Below, piece after piece: positions 1-10,907 of a DNA stretch of 64,000 nt. The notes beneath the pieces are model-generated. The model had not been told where the DNA came from, made no database searches, and saw only the letters and a program-made list of their open reading frames with translations. The stretch is from positions 4,965,768 to 5,029,767 of the forward strand of contig CM065300.1 in the NCBI GenBank assembly GCA_032871835.1. The letters are read 5' to 3'. This DNA is from Dipteronia dyeriana. Its lineage: Eukaryota > Streptophyta > Magnoliopsida > Sapindales > Sapindaceae. The stretch's first letter is position 1, and every line of letters starts with the position of its first letter. Position numbers and translations under genes: made by a program.

Positions 1-418
1 TACCGAATTTTATATTTTATGATACATGAACTATTAATATTTTTTTTTAGTTATGCATACCATTAAGAATAGACATAGGTTTTACAAAAAAAAAATGATG
101 TTTTCTCATACTTTTTAATTATATAATTGAAATGAAATTTATGAAGAAAAATATATCGATTTGGTTATAAATAATTTTATAGTTATAAAATAGACGTGTT
201 ACATTTTAATTAGTTAATGTCTATTTTAATTATTTATTTGTATCATTACTTTTAACGCCGAACGGTATCACATTTTGTTGAAAAATATCAGATACGAGAT
301 TCCACATTTTTTCTTGTACGGGATTCATACAGATATTATTTAAAGATTGTGTGACATACAATATTAATTTTTATCTTTACCCTCTAAAACCAAAATTATG
401 GCTTTGCCCCTGTGCACA

Positions 419-534
<116 letters not shown>

Positions 535-593
535 GTGCATGTATGACAATTATTATTAACTATATCCACCTTATCATCATCACCTCTTAGTAG

Positions 594-832
594 AGATGGT
601 TGTGCATCACCCTTTCACATTTAATGGTTAGGTGTTTAAGTTCCACCATACGTATTTTACAAGCATGTATGAAGAGTTTTCTCTCAGTTGATGGGAGAAG
701 CTCTCTTTCCGATTGTGAGAGTTGTAGTTCATATGTAACATCTTCCTGATAGTGTGAATATTATTCTGATCCGTGCTTGTAGAGTCTAATTAATCTCGTC
801 AGATCCCGATAGTAGTTGTAATTCAAAAAACA
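594..832 (+). mobile_element. tRNA-derived SINE-like element, copy 1
   Basis: The segment has a box-B-like motif (about 628-645, ending in TTCCACCATACG), a following ATTTTACAAGCATGTATG stretch, a GAGTTTTCTCTC block, and a 3' end TAGTTGTAATTCAAAAAA that is A-rich. The same order of blocks recurs at about 6560-6785, 9363-9515 and 51930-52215, which is why I call it a dispersed short element. No open frame is present. A direct repeat of about 40 bp flanks it (541-580 and 848-890). The tRNA of origin is not identified. Confidence 0.55.
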
Positions 833-861
833 AAATTAGCTTATATGTATATGACAATTAT

Positions 862-977
862 TATTTACTATATCCACCTGATCATCGATAATAGTTAGCT
901 TAATTGTCACATACACCAAAGAAAAGCCTAATATAGTTAGCTAACTATTATTGATAATCTTGTGGATATAGTAAATA
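862..977. repeat. Imperfect inverted repeat (foldback)
   Basis: Arms at 862-900 and 939-977 are reverse complements at most positions, around a loop of about 38 bases. The left arm is itself a direct copy of the sequence just upstream of SINE copy 1 (541-580). Confidence 0.6.
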
Positions 978-2166
978 AACTATTATCTATGATCAGGTGG
1001 ATAAGTCAATTAGTTGTAAGTGAATTAGTTGAAAAAATAATAATGAAAATTTAAAATCATAATAAAATAAGATTCTTTATATAAAACAATTTATGGTATA
1101 GTAAATTTTAAATAAAAAAATAAAAAATTATTCGAGATGATCTAAATAATTTTATATCGAAAAGAATAAAAAATAAGAAACACAATATTAAAAAATAAAT
1201 AATAACAAAAAAAAACAACATGAATAATGAAAATTTATGATATTTATTCTTAAAAATAATTAAAATGTTTTTCATAATAATAAATTTTGATTTGTATTTA
1301 TAACGAATTCATTTTATATTTGTATAAAAATAATTGATTAATAAGTATTACTAATTTTTTTTTGAATTTTTTTTATTTTTTAATTATTGATTCTAAATAA
1401 ATTAGAAAAATATAAATGATAAAATAAAATGAATCATAATAATAGATTAACTATTTTATTACAATAAATTAATACTTGAGATTTTAGGGTTTATTGATTG
1501 GATTTGTTAAGTATATCAAACTAAAAATATTAAAATAATAATAATAATAATAATAATTGATAACTTATTATATAATAAAATTGAATTAAGTAAACCATAA
1601 ATTAGGAATAGTTAAGAATTTAACAATGATAGGAAAAACAAAATGAGTTATTTTGTCATAAAGAAAACGGAAATCCGACAAAGGAATTAGAAAAGAGAGG
1701 AAAATAAAAATGGATAAGACTGATGCCGACATTCAGTTTTCCGCCAAAAGGTACCTTATTTTGTATGGAAGAGGACGTAGAAGAGCTTGTCTATTGGTTA
1801 AAATAGTTTTTTTATAAAAAAAAATTAATAAAGCTTTTTTAAAAAAATATTGAGTTTTTTTAGGTTTTTCCAAGTAAACTTTTATGAGTTTTTTTAGTAA
1901 CACGAAAAAGTATAATATAACCTTATCATTTAAAATAGTTTTTGAATAATTTGGTAATCTTACCATTTAAAAAACTTGTTCTAATTGACAATCAAACTAC
2001 CAAACATCTTCATATTAAATACTCTACTTGTAAAAGGTCTACTCCTAAAAGATCTACTTGAATAACCTCTCCCAAATGGAGCCTTATGCTCACACCGAAG
2101 AGTTGATTTTTTTTTGTCCTTATTCTAAGCATCATTTTATTTGCCTTTTTTAGACTTGCTTGCCAA
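978..2166. other. AT-rich intergenic DNA
   Basis: Long A and T runs, short ATA/AAT repeats (for example about 1535-1555), and no coding or structural signal that I recognise. Confidence 0.6.
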
Positions 2167-2176
2167 TTAAATAGGA

Positions 2177-3025
2177 GGGATACAATCATTTTTTCCTTGG
2201 ATGTGATATATTAAATAATTTGTCCCCGCTAGTTTCAGTAATAATCATTCTCCTTTTCAAAAAGCAAAATGTTAGACATTTTACCTCTTTTAGTTTTAGT
2301 AATGGTTATTCTCTCCCTTGAAAATAAAAATATTAGATATTCTTTAATCAAGTACTTTGACTAACAAAAAATTAATTAAATGACGTTATTATCCTTGAAC
2401 ACATGAGTTATGCCCCTTAATGAAACCAATATTTTTTTTAAAGAAAAAAAAACCAATAAAAGTATTTAAAAAACATAATTGAAAATAAAAAACTAAAAAA
2501 AATATTTAAACAAAAATTAATATAAATAATTAAATGTAAAAAAAAAATTAAAAAATATTAATATAAAGAATGAAATATATTATAACCGTAAAAAATCTAA
2601 AACAATGTTTAAATTTATTTTGAAATATTGAATTGTTTTTTATTTTTTGAAATACTGAATTTTTTGTTGCTGTTTTTTTAATTTTGTATTTTCAATTCAA
2701 TTTTTAAAAATACTTTTATTAGTTCTTATTTTTTATATTTCTGATTTTTCTTATTTAAAAACAATTAGTGGTATCATTAGGGGTATAACTCATGTGTTCA
2801 AGGGTAATAATATCATCTAATTGATTTTTTGGCGATCAAAATACCTGATTAACGGAATTCCTAACGGTCAAAGGGTAAAATGTCTGATATTTTGGTTTTC
2901 AGGGGGAGGGGAATGACCATAATTGAAACTAGAGTTGGTAAATTGTCTAATATTTTACTTTAAAAGAGGGAGAATGGGTATTACTGAAACTAGATGAGGT
3001 AAAGTGTCTAATATGATTATATCCC
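2177..3025. mobile_element. Non-autonomous Mutator-type element (long-TIR MITE)
   Basis: The two ends are long inverted repeats of about 240 bp (2177-2425 and 2765-3025), both beginning GGGATA(C/T)AATCAT when read inward. The element is flanked by a near-perfect 10-bp target duplication, TTAAATAGGA at 2167-2176 and TTAAATATGA at 3026-3035. Long TIRs and a 9-10 bp duplication are the hallmarks of Mutator-like elements. There is no transposase frame, so it would depend on a partner elsewhere. The AT-rich middle (about 2430-2760) is non-coding. Confidence 0.85.
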
Positions 3026-3035
3026 TTAAATATGA

Positions 3036-3640
3036 CTAAAACTTGGATGGTACCGGGATGTCTTACCCTTCGCGATGTTGTCACGTCCGTAAAATTGTTG
3101 ATATGACAGTATCAGGGAAGAGATGTATAGTGTATCGGATGCAACCAAGACCTTCTCCTGCAATAGTGTTATAATTAAACAATAATGATTTAAAAAAAAT
3201 GGAAGAAAGTTTTTTTTAAAAAAAAACATATCAAATGATGTATTACTATTTTCCTGTTTTTAAATATTACTATCAAACACGTTTTTTTATATTTTCATTT
3301 CCGAATATTGTGTTCAATAATTACTATATAAAAATATATTATTGGAAGTCCATAAAGACTGTTTATGCGTCCGACCTCGATGATGTTTTTCATTCATAAA
3401 GTTATATAGTATTTATTTATAAAATATTTGTGCTAGTAATACGCGGTAGGAATTGTGTTTGAGAATCAAAAAGCTATAGAACAAGCAAATAGAAGAAGAA
3501 TAAGAAGAGGAAGAAGTCAAAATAACAAGAATCTGGAAGCCAAAAAACACAGAAACGGAGAGAGAGATTTCCACAGAAACGGAGAGACAGAACCTCTAAC
3601 GGCATCCATTTATAATCAATCCCCTAGAAATCTAGAATTA
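3036..3640. other. Intergenic DNA without a recognisable gene
   Basis: It contains a short motif around 3130-3150 (ATAG.GTATCGGATGCA) that recurs near 32490. The frame at 3455-3658 is rich in Arg/Lys/Asn, has no domain, and runs into the duplicated repeat, so I do not call it a gene. Confidence 0.4.
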
Positions 3641-4625
3641 CATGTTTTTTTTAAGTAGTTTTATTTTATTTTTTTCAAGCAAAAAAAAAATCTATATTTA
3701 TTGTTACGGGTTACCACCACTCTCTTTCGTTTTATTTACTATTTTATTCGAAGAAGTTTGCAAAACCCTCTTGAAGTTTGACTCATTTTAAAACAGAACC
3801 CTTTAGTTTTGAATTTCGATACAACTACCCTTATTGACTCATTTTTTATCAAGTGAGATTTGTAAGAACCCTTTAGTTTTGAATTTAGGTATATATATAA
3901 AAAAAAAAACGGATCTGAATCCTCTCTTCATCCTTTTTTTCTCACATTGTACTCACTTATATAATCTATTGACACGTGTCTTGTATAACAAATCAATTGT
4001 CTGAATTATTTATATTAACTTTTATGTTTTACTCAACCAAAAGAAATAATTAATCTAGACCACTTATTTATGAGAAGACAAAACGAGATGATGAGAGGAT
4101 CCAAATCTAAAAAATCAATGGTCTGAATTTTTTATATTAACTTTTATGTTATACTCAACCAAAAGATATAATTAATCTAGACCACTGGTTTATGTGAAGA
4201 CAACGTGAGGTGAGGAGAGGATTTAAATTTTCAGCACATGTTTTTTTTAAATAGTTTTATTTATTTTTTTCAAAAAAAATATATTTATTTATTGTTACTA
4301 GTTAGCACCACTCTTTTCGTTTTATTTACTATTTTATTAAGAGAGGTTTGCAAAACCGTCTTGAAGTTTAACTCATTTCAAAATAAAACCCTTTGGTTTT
4401 GAATTTCGATACAACTATCCTTATGGACTCATTTTTTATCAAGTGAGATTTGTAAGAACCCTTTAGTTTTGAATTTAGGTATAAAAAAAATGGATCCAAA
4501 TCCTCTCTTCGTCCTTTTTTTCTCACCTTGTACTCATCTACATAATCTATTGACACGTGTCTGATATATCAAATCAATGGTCCGATTTATTTATATTAAC
4601 ATAATCTATTGACACGTGCACACTA
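3641..4625. repeat. Large tandem duplication, period about 596 bp, with an inner tandem duplication
   Basis: The block starting CATGTTTTTTTTAA at 3641 starts again at 4237, and the following about 380 bases match closely. Inside copy 1, a stretch of about 125 bp (about 3990-4105) is repeated directly after itself (about 4115-4225). The inner stretch carries the ends of a small MITE family (see 3909-4109). Confidence 0.75.
3909..4109. mobile_element. Small MITE with GGAT-CCTCTC ends
   Basis: The left end (GGATCTGAATCCTCTCTTCATC) and the reverse complement of the right end (AGATTTGGATCCTCTCATCATC) match, giving terminal inverted repeats on an element of about 200 bp. A relative with the same end pattern lies at 12713-12892, and a partial copy starts near 4491. 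No target duplication is clear. Confidence 0.5.
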
Positions 4626-5951
4626 GAGATTTTAAACTCTAACTTGTATATCTGAGCTTAATTGAATAATTTACTAACATGTACCATTGAGATTTGAATA
4701 AAAGGATATTGACAAACATCTTTGGATCTTACTTGCGTATTTTACTTGTTAGTATATGTACATGTGTTTCACTTATAGTTATAGCTTAAGTGAGATTTGT
4801 TTGTGAATATACTTTGTACTTGAGCTTTGAAATTGAGTTGTTACTAAGTAATCTAGAGGGATTGACACTTGCACACCAAGTGTTCAAGAAACGTGTGAAT
4901 GTAGGTTACAACTTGTTTATTTCGTCTCTAGGTTGTCTTAGGGTTAATAAACTTGTAGAAATTTCATATATATATATATATATATATACGAATTATTAAG
5001 TTAAACATTCCGTACGAATATTTTGTACGAGATCAAGGTTTATCACATGTTGATAAACCGAGTGAATTTGTTTACACGGTTTTTCACATGTGATAAACTT
5101 TGATCTTATATATATAAATAAAGATTGGTACCGATGTTAACACCCACCAAATTAATTAGCACTAGCACACCTATTTTTTGATAAAATTTATAATACAAAA
5201 ACACTCCTAAATAAATTACTTTTTAAGTACAAAACAATTTAATTGGAAACAAAATATATACCCATTAACCTTCACAAAATATATATATATATATATAATA
5301 CACTTCGTGAAGTTTTAAATTTTATAGTATGAATTTTGTCTCAGTCGAAATGTTATTATTGTATAACAAAAGCAATTGAGATAAAGTTAAAAAAAAAAAA
5401 CAATGGAGAAAAAAAATTATTAAATGAGATTATTTTAATCACAATGTAGTTTGTATTCTTTTAACTAAAATTTAATAGATATTCTCATAAACATTTTTTG
5501 ACCAACATTTGTTAGTAAAGTTGTACCAAAACAAATGCCTTAAGTTCTTTCAAGTTAATTAACATACACATTTTAAGAGCTTCAAAGCACTCACATGGTG
5601 AATCTGCAACGGAGAAGAGAAAGAGAGAGGGAGGGTTTTCTATACTCTATCTACAAATCTAGAAGTTATGAAACCCAAAGGGGCTAGCCTTATATATATA
5701 CGGAAATTTTCTCCTCGATCCGTATTAATAAATATATATATATATCAGTTTCTTGGATGTAGACCATTAGATTCAATTATTTTGATCCAGTCTATATGCA
5801 CTTATCGGTGTCTATCCATAATCAAAGTCCACATGCAATAGTACACATCGAGAAGAAAATGATTATATATATATTTTTATATATGTGTGTGTGTGAGTTT
5901 AGAGACTTCCGCATGTTAGATAAAATATTTGACTCATTCCGTTATGAGTCC

Positions 5952-6002
<51 letters not shown>

Positions 6003-6014
6003 TATGGTCACATC
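4626..6014. other. AT-rich intergenic DNA with microsatellites
   Basis: It holds several (AT)n runs, including 4967-4987, 5279-5297 and about 5953-5997, and the foldback at 5031-5105. No gene-like frame is seen. Confidence 0.6.
5031..5105. repeat. Foldback centred on TTTATCACATG
   Basis: GATCAAGGTTTATCACATG at 5031 is answered by CATGTGATAAACTTTGATC ending at 5105, a 19-base stem with one mismatch. Inner CCG and CGG bases could extend the pairing. It could form a hairpin of about 75 bases. Confidence 0.65.
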
Positions 6015-6559
6015 TAGGGATGACAATTTGACCCGCACCTGCGGGCACCCACCCGAACTCGACCCTATAGGGTCGGGTGTGGATGGTGAATTTACGACTT
6101 GCGAACCCGTTTAATGAAGAACCCGGTGGATTCGCGGGAGGGTGAGGGCTAGAAATATGAACCCGTGGGTTGGACCCGCGAACCCGTTTAAATAAAATAC
6201 TTGTATATGAATATACATAGACATTTGAATTATTTTTAGTCATTTTATTGTTTTGTAATGTATCAAATAGGAAATTTAATTCAATTAAACATCAAATAGA
6301 TGATTACATGTGGAAATTTACAAATAAAAAATCACGGGTTTGTGGGTACCCCGCGGGTGAAGCACCCACCCGTGAACCCGTATTGGTTCACGGGTTCGCG
6401 GGTGAAGGTATGGGTGCAGCCATAACCTGCGGGTTCACACCCGTTCGAGAACCCGCTTACCTACACGGGTTCGAGGACGAATGTGGGTGAGGAAAATTTT
6501 TACAGGTGAGGGTTTGGATTTTATAAAACCCGCCCGAACCCGACTCGTTGCCATCCCTT
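6015..6559. mobile_element. hAT-type MITE with ACCCG-rich subterminal repeats
   Basis: The ends read TAGGGATGACAA and, on the opposite strand, AAGGGATGGCAACGAG, which are short hAT-like terminal inverted repeats. Inside both ends the word ACCCG/CGGGT recurs many times, as expected for transposase-binding subterminal repeats. The core has no transposase frame. I could not find an 8-bp target duplication, so the insertion is old or the boundary is off by a few bases. Confidence 0.6.
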
Positions 6560-6785
6560 CAATACAATTCAAATTATTGGATTTGGCCACGTCAAATGGT
6601 ACATTAATTCCACGGTGGTGGTGAGGAGATTCAAATCCCACCATACACATTTTACAAAAGTATATATGGAGAGTTTTTCTCTCGGTTTGTTATAGTAGTT
6701 ATTCGGACCGAACATATATTCTCTTATATTGGCATGTTACGATAATCCTATTGTAATAGTTGTAATTGCAATACTTCAAAAAGAA
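6560..6785 (+). mobile_element. SINE-like element, copy 2
   Basis: It has the box-B-like GAGATTCAAATCCCACCATAC, then CATTTTACAAAAGTATATATGG, GAGTTTTTCTCTCGG, a GACCGAA block and a 3' TAGTTGTAATTGCAATA with an A-rich end. The order of blocks matches 594-832. It starts immediately next to the right end of the hAT MITE. Confidence 0.6.
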
Positions 6786-6949
6786 AAAGGTCCATTAATA
6801 AACATGATCACAAACTAAATATAATGATAAAATATGCTCCAGAATATCGGACATTAAACACATTTATTAATCCGGATGACCACAAAATAATAATGATTAA
6901 GCTAGTCCACGACCTGAAGGAAAATAAATACAACAAAATTTTAATTTAT

Positions 6950-7880
6950 GTTTGTATAGTGTGGTAGCCAAAAATAGTACAAATACTAAGGCCTAAAACA
7001 TTGGGTCAGCCCAGCACTGGCCTAATTTGAAAGGATTCGAACCTTTACCAAGTCTGTGAAAGACTAAGTCAGTTGTGTAATTCAAGGAACTGACCAAGTC
7101 AATAAGATTGAGATCTCAAAGATCTCGAAGGATAAAAACTACAAACTCATCCCACGATCTCAGGATACTATAACCAAATCACTTGAGTAACACTTCTCCT
7201 TCACTATAAATATCAACACTCCTCTCATACACCTCTCATTGAAAGAGGAGGATTTTCTCTCCCCTGACCCCACTCACGTACAGAAAATGGATGCAATATA
7301 CTTACAATTTCAACTGATCAACACTCTCAAAGGTCATTGATTAAGCCATACATTAGCCATGTAGCCGCCAATCCAGCATCTGAATTTATTTCTTCATCAT
7401 CCATTTTTAGCTTCGTTCGACTACCTTGCATTCGACACAATCCAACATATGCATTTATTTATCTTCATCATTCATTTTTAGCTTCGTTCGACTACATTGC
7501 ATCCCAAAGATTTTGATCCATGAACCTTCAACCGTAGAACATCACTTCTTCTAAATAGATCGATGACGACATAGCCTCGTCTTCTCACGGCAATTTAATT
7601 TGCTAAACTCAACGCTCTGTCCAAGCGAATCTAAGGCTCTTCGAATGACACCACTACGGACTCGACAACTTCATTTAAGGTTTGATTTAGATTTTATTCA
7701 ATTTAATTGTTGATTATAAATTATTTCATTTATTGATAAATTGTCTAACTCGAGTATCGGAGAGTCCCTAATGGGACATCCCCTACTCGCTCTGTTCTAC
7801 TTTCTTATTTTTACAGGATATCGTAGTGCACGACCTATTAATTTATGTTCTACCATTGCCATTGTCCACCAACTTATGAA
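6950..7880 (+). mobile_element. Possible LTR remnant of a retrotransposon
   Basis: The segment is unusually structured for this AT-rich zone. It has a TATA box (TATAAATA at 7205-7212) followed by a pyrimidine-rich leader, a short duplicated motif (CATTTTTAGCTTCGTTCGACTAC at about 7402 and 7472), and a closing part with CTCGAGTATCGGAGAGTCC of a kind seen in the 3' part of plant gypsy LTRs. No coding frame and no second LTR are present, so it would be a solo LTR or a fragment. The ends are not defined. Confidence 0.35.
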
Positions 7881-9362
7881 AATTCAACTAGAGATTTCCG
7901 AGCTCTTCATATAGTATATTTTTACATTTTAATATAGTACATACAAGTGAAAATAAGTAACTTAATAATCTTAAAACAAATTATTTAGTTATTAATAATA
8001 TTTCTATTATTATATATATAAAAAAATCAGATTCTTATATAAAAATATTTCAAATTATTATATTTAAAATAATATTTAAAATTCTTATATAATAAAAATA
8101 TTTCAAATTCTTATATATATAAAAATAATAATATTTAAAATTATTATAACTATTTAAAACTCATATAATTAAATCTAAAAAGTTTATAATGTACTTTTTA
8201 ATTTCATAAAAATATAAGTCACTGTGTATAAAACGATTGACCTGAAAACAAATAAAAATTGGAAGTTTGTTTTTATTAGAACTCCATCTTTTGATATTAA
8301 GTTTGATTTCTGAAACCAAACAAATGAATAGTGCTATTTTCCCCCTAATTAGGCAACATGATAAACCAAAAAAGGGAAGTGATTATTATATTGATAATCA
8401 CGAGTAGAAGAGATTAATACAAAATACAACACAAGCCAATGATATTAAGTTACATAAAAAATAAAAAAGAGAAATAATTGTATTTGAATGAAGATTTTTG
8501 GAGTCATAAAATAATTACAGTTCAAGGTTATGATTACTAAAGTTTTTTTTAAATGCGAGAAAAAAAAAAGGTTGTGACCAGTAAAAACAAAATTGGAAAT
8601 AAATAAGGTGTGAGAATAGTTTAAGAAATATAAAACTAATATATAATCCAATACATTTTTATTTAGTGAAAAAAAAAATCACTTTTACGACCTGAAGTGC
8701 AACTCCCACCACGGTTCAACCCTGGTGGTGAAGCTTTTCCGACCACTAAGGTAATGGACTTTTGGTAGTGACTTTATTACATAAAAATAAAAATAAAATA
8801 ACTTAATGAAACCCTTAAGGGTGTTAGCTCAACTAGAAAATGGATGAACTTGAGACTGGAACAAATGACTCATAAATCAACGTCTTAATTCTTATCAATA
8901 TGGTTTAGATAGATGAATAGATAATGTTTTTTTTTAAAAAAAATGCTCTGAATGAGAAACATTAAATGTCATTAAGAATAAAGTGCAAAAATCAAACAAA
9001 TCTTTATTTTAAAAACTAGGATTAGGCTAAATAAATTCAAATTTGTAACTTAATTTTTTGACTTTTAACATCTTCACTCATATTCTCTAAATGTAAGAGT
9101 TGTAAATATATTCAAATCTTAACCATTAGATTAAGACTAAATGAGTGGTGATATATTGAAGTCAAAAAATTAAGAGATAATGTGCTCTAAAATAAAGTTT
9201 TTATCAAAAAAAAAAAAACAAAATTAAAGTTAGTTTAGAACTAAGTTAATGTGAAAAAAAGTTTTCTTAAAAAAAATATTACTCTGAAAATACTACAAAT
9301 ATGAAGATTTTTTTTAAAAGAAAACTCTATCGGCCTATTTACACTTGTACATCACTCTTTAG
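7881..9362. other. AT-rich intergenic DNA
   Basis: Mostly short AT-rich reiterations around 7990-8160 and 8880-9300. No gene, RNA or element is recognised. Confidence 0.55.
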
Positions 9363-9515
9363 TATAGGGGGTTATGCACTTATGCATATCTCTTCCACAC
9401 CGATAGTTAGGAGTTCAAGTCTCATCATGTGCATTATAAAAGTATGCATTGTGAGTTTTTTCCCGGTTTGGAATAGAAATTCGGACCGCATTTTAGAAGC
9501 ACCAATAAAAAAAAA
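9363..9515 (+). mobile_element. SINE-like element, copy 3 (truncated)
   Basis: GGAGTTCAAGTCTCATCATG is the box-B-like motif, followed by TGCATTATAAAAGTATGCA, GAGTTTTTTCCCGGTTTGG and CGGACCG. The order of blocks is the same as in copies 1 and 2, but the 3' part is lost. Confidence 0.5.
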
Positions 9516-10449
9516 AGTCTATCCACACCCAATTTTTATATATTTAATATCAACAATTTAAATTTCTTAAAATGGAATAACTATCTAACCTTTTAAAAAA
9601 AAAAAAAAAAAAAAAGAATGAAGAAGTTTCTCGCTACACGCGAGCACATGCACACTCTGTTTTACAAACCTTAATATTCTAAAAATAAAAAATAAAAATC
9701 AGTTTCTTCAAAGTTGAAAACCGATTTCAATATAAAATAGAGAAACAAATCATTGATTGAAAATCTATAATTGAGTAGTGATCAAATTGTTTTAATTAGC
9801 AATGTTTTTTTCCAACTAAACATACTGTAATGATGTTCAAACTATTTGTTTGCCATCTACAGTCAAATTTGTATGTAAGCGAAATTTTCTTCGATTGATT
9901 ATTGATTTGCAACCAAAGTAACTAAATAAATATACTACAATCACGAAACACAAGTATCTCAAAATTAGCATAAGTCGAATCACCTCATCTTAAACTGAAA
10001 ATAACATGTCAAACATTATCTAATTGGTCTTTTATGTGTAGTACCCAGGCCCAAACTAGGACTTGATATAAGAGTATGGGGGGGTTGGGTAGGCAGGCAG
10101 GCTTGGACCACTTTGGGCTTGGTTGCTACGTTTTATTCATCCATCATCCATCCATGGCTATGGCTATGGCAACGAAGGGTTCCGTTTGATAAGACTGAGA
10201 ATTTTGAAAGCTGGAAAATTGACAAAGAATTGAAGATTCTAAATTGCCAAAGAGTTGATTGTACACTTGTTTTAACTTTGATGCATACCATTTTAATGTA
10301 CTTTTTTCCCCTAAATACGAAACATCTTCCTCATTTATTTACAAGTAATAAATTTCCTCATTTTCTTCGACTTTTTAATTATTTTGCCATCATACCGTCC
10401 AATCATTATACATTAAAAACGGAAGAGTAAATGCTAGGCTGTCTAAAAG
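9516..10449. other. Intergenic DNA downstream of the ankyrin gene
   Basis: It contains an A-run (about 9595-9615) and a G-rich patch near 10078-10110. The 105-codon frame at 10113-10430 has no recognisable domain and an unremarkable composition, so it is not called. Confidence 0.45.
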
Positions 10450-10790
10450 CATACGGGTTATCAAAATCACATCACTTGACACATAAACTTACAATTAACA
10501 TGATATTGACAATTACTCACATGACACATCATTTGTGTATGAAGTTGGATAAAAAAAAAATTAGGTTAAAAGAATAATGGTATGTGTCAAGTCATATATA
10601 AATTCATTTTGAACCCTAGCTTGACTCACCATATAAACTTAAGATTAACATGATGTTGACAATTACTCACATGACACATCATTTATACATGGATTTGGAC
10701 AAAAAAAAGATTGGACTGAAAGAATAATGCTAGGTGTGTCAAGTCATATATAAAGTCATTTTGAACCCTAGCTTGACTCATTTTTTTTTA
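10450..10790. repeat. Tandem duplication, period about 150 bp
   Basis: The segment with ATTGACAATTACTCACATGA and TTTTGAACCCTAGCTTGACTCA occurs twice in a row, starting near 10486 and 10636, with modest divergence. It lies just beyond the 3' end of the ankyrin/PGG gene. Confidence 0.75.
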
Positions 10791-10907
10791 TCTTATACAA
10801 AATAACAAAAATGAAGTTAACGAGAATCATAACTTGGATATAAACCGTGAAAATTCATTTATATTTAATTGAGAGATTTCCATGATAGAGTAAGTAGGTT
10901 CTAGCAT

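Noticed and set aside
7025..7080. A tRNA-like T arm (minus strand AAAGGTTCGAATCCTTT)
   Set aside because: No acceptor stem, D arm or anticodon arm could be built around it, so it is not a tRNA gene.
8690..8770. GGTTCAACCC with CCACCAC.../...GGTGGTG pairing, resembling a tRNA arm or a SINE box B
   Set aside because: The rest of a tRNA or of the SINE block order is absent.
10113..10430. A 105-codon frame
   Set aside because: No domain, no homologous feel, composition like the flanking DNA, and downstream of the ankyrin gene end.
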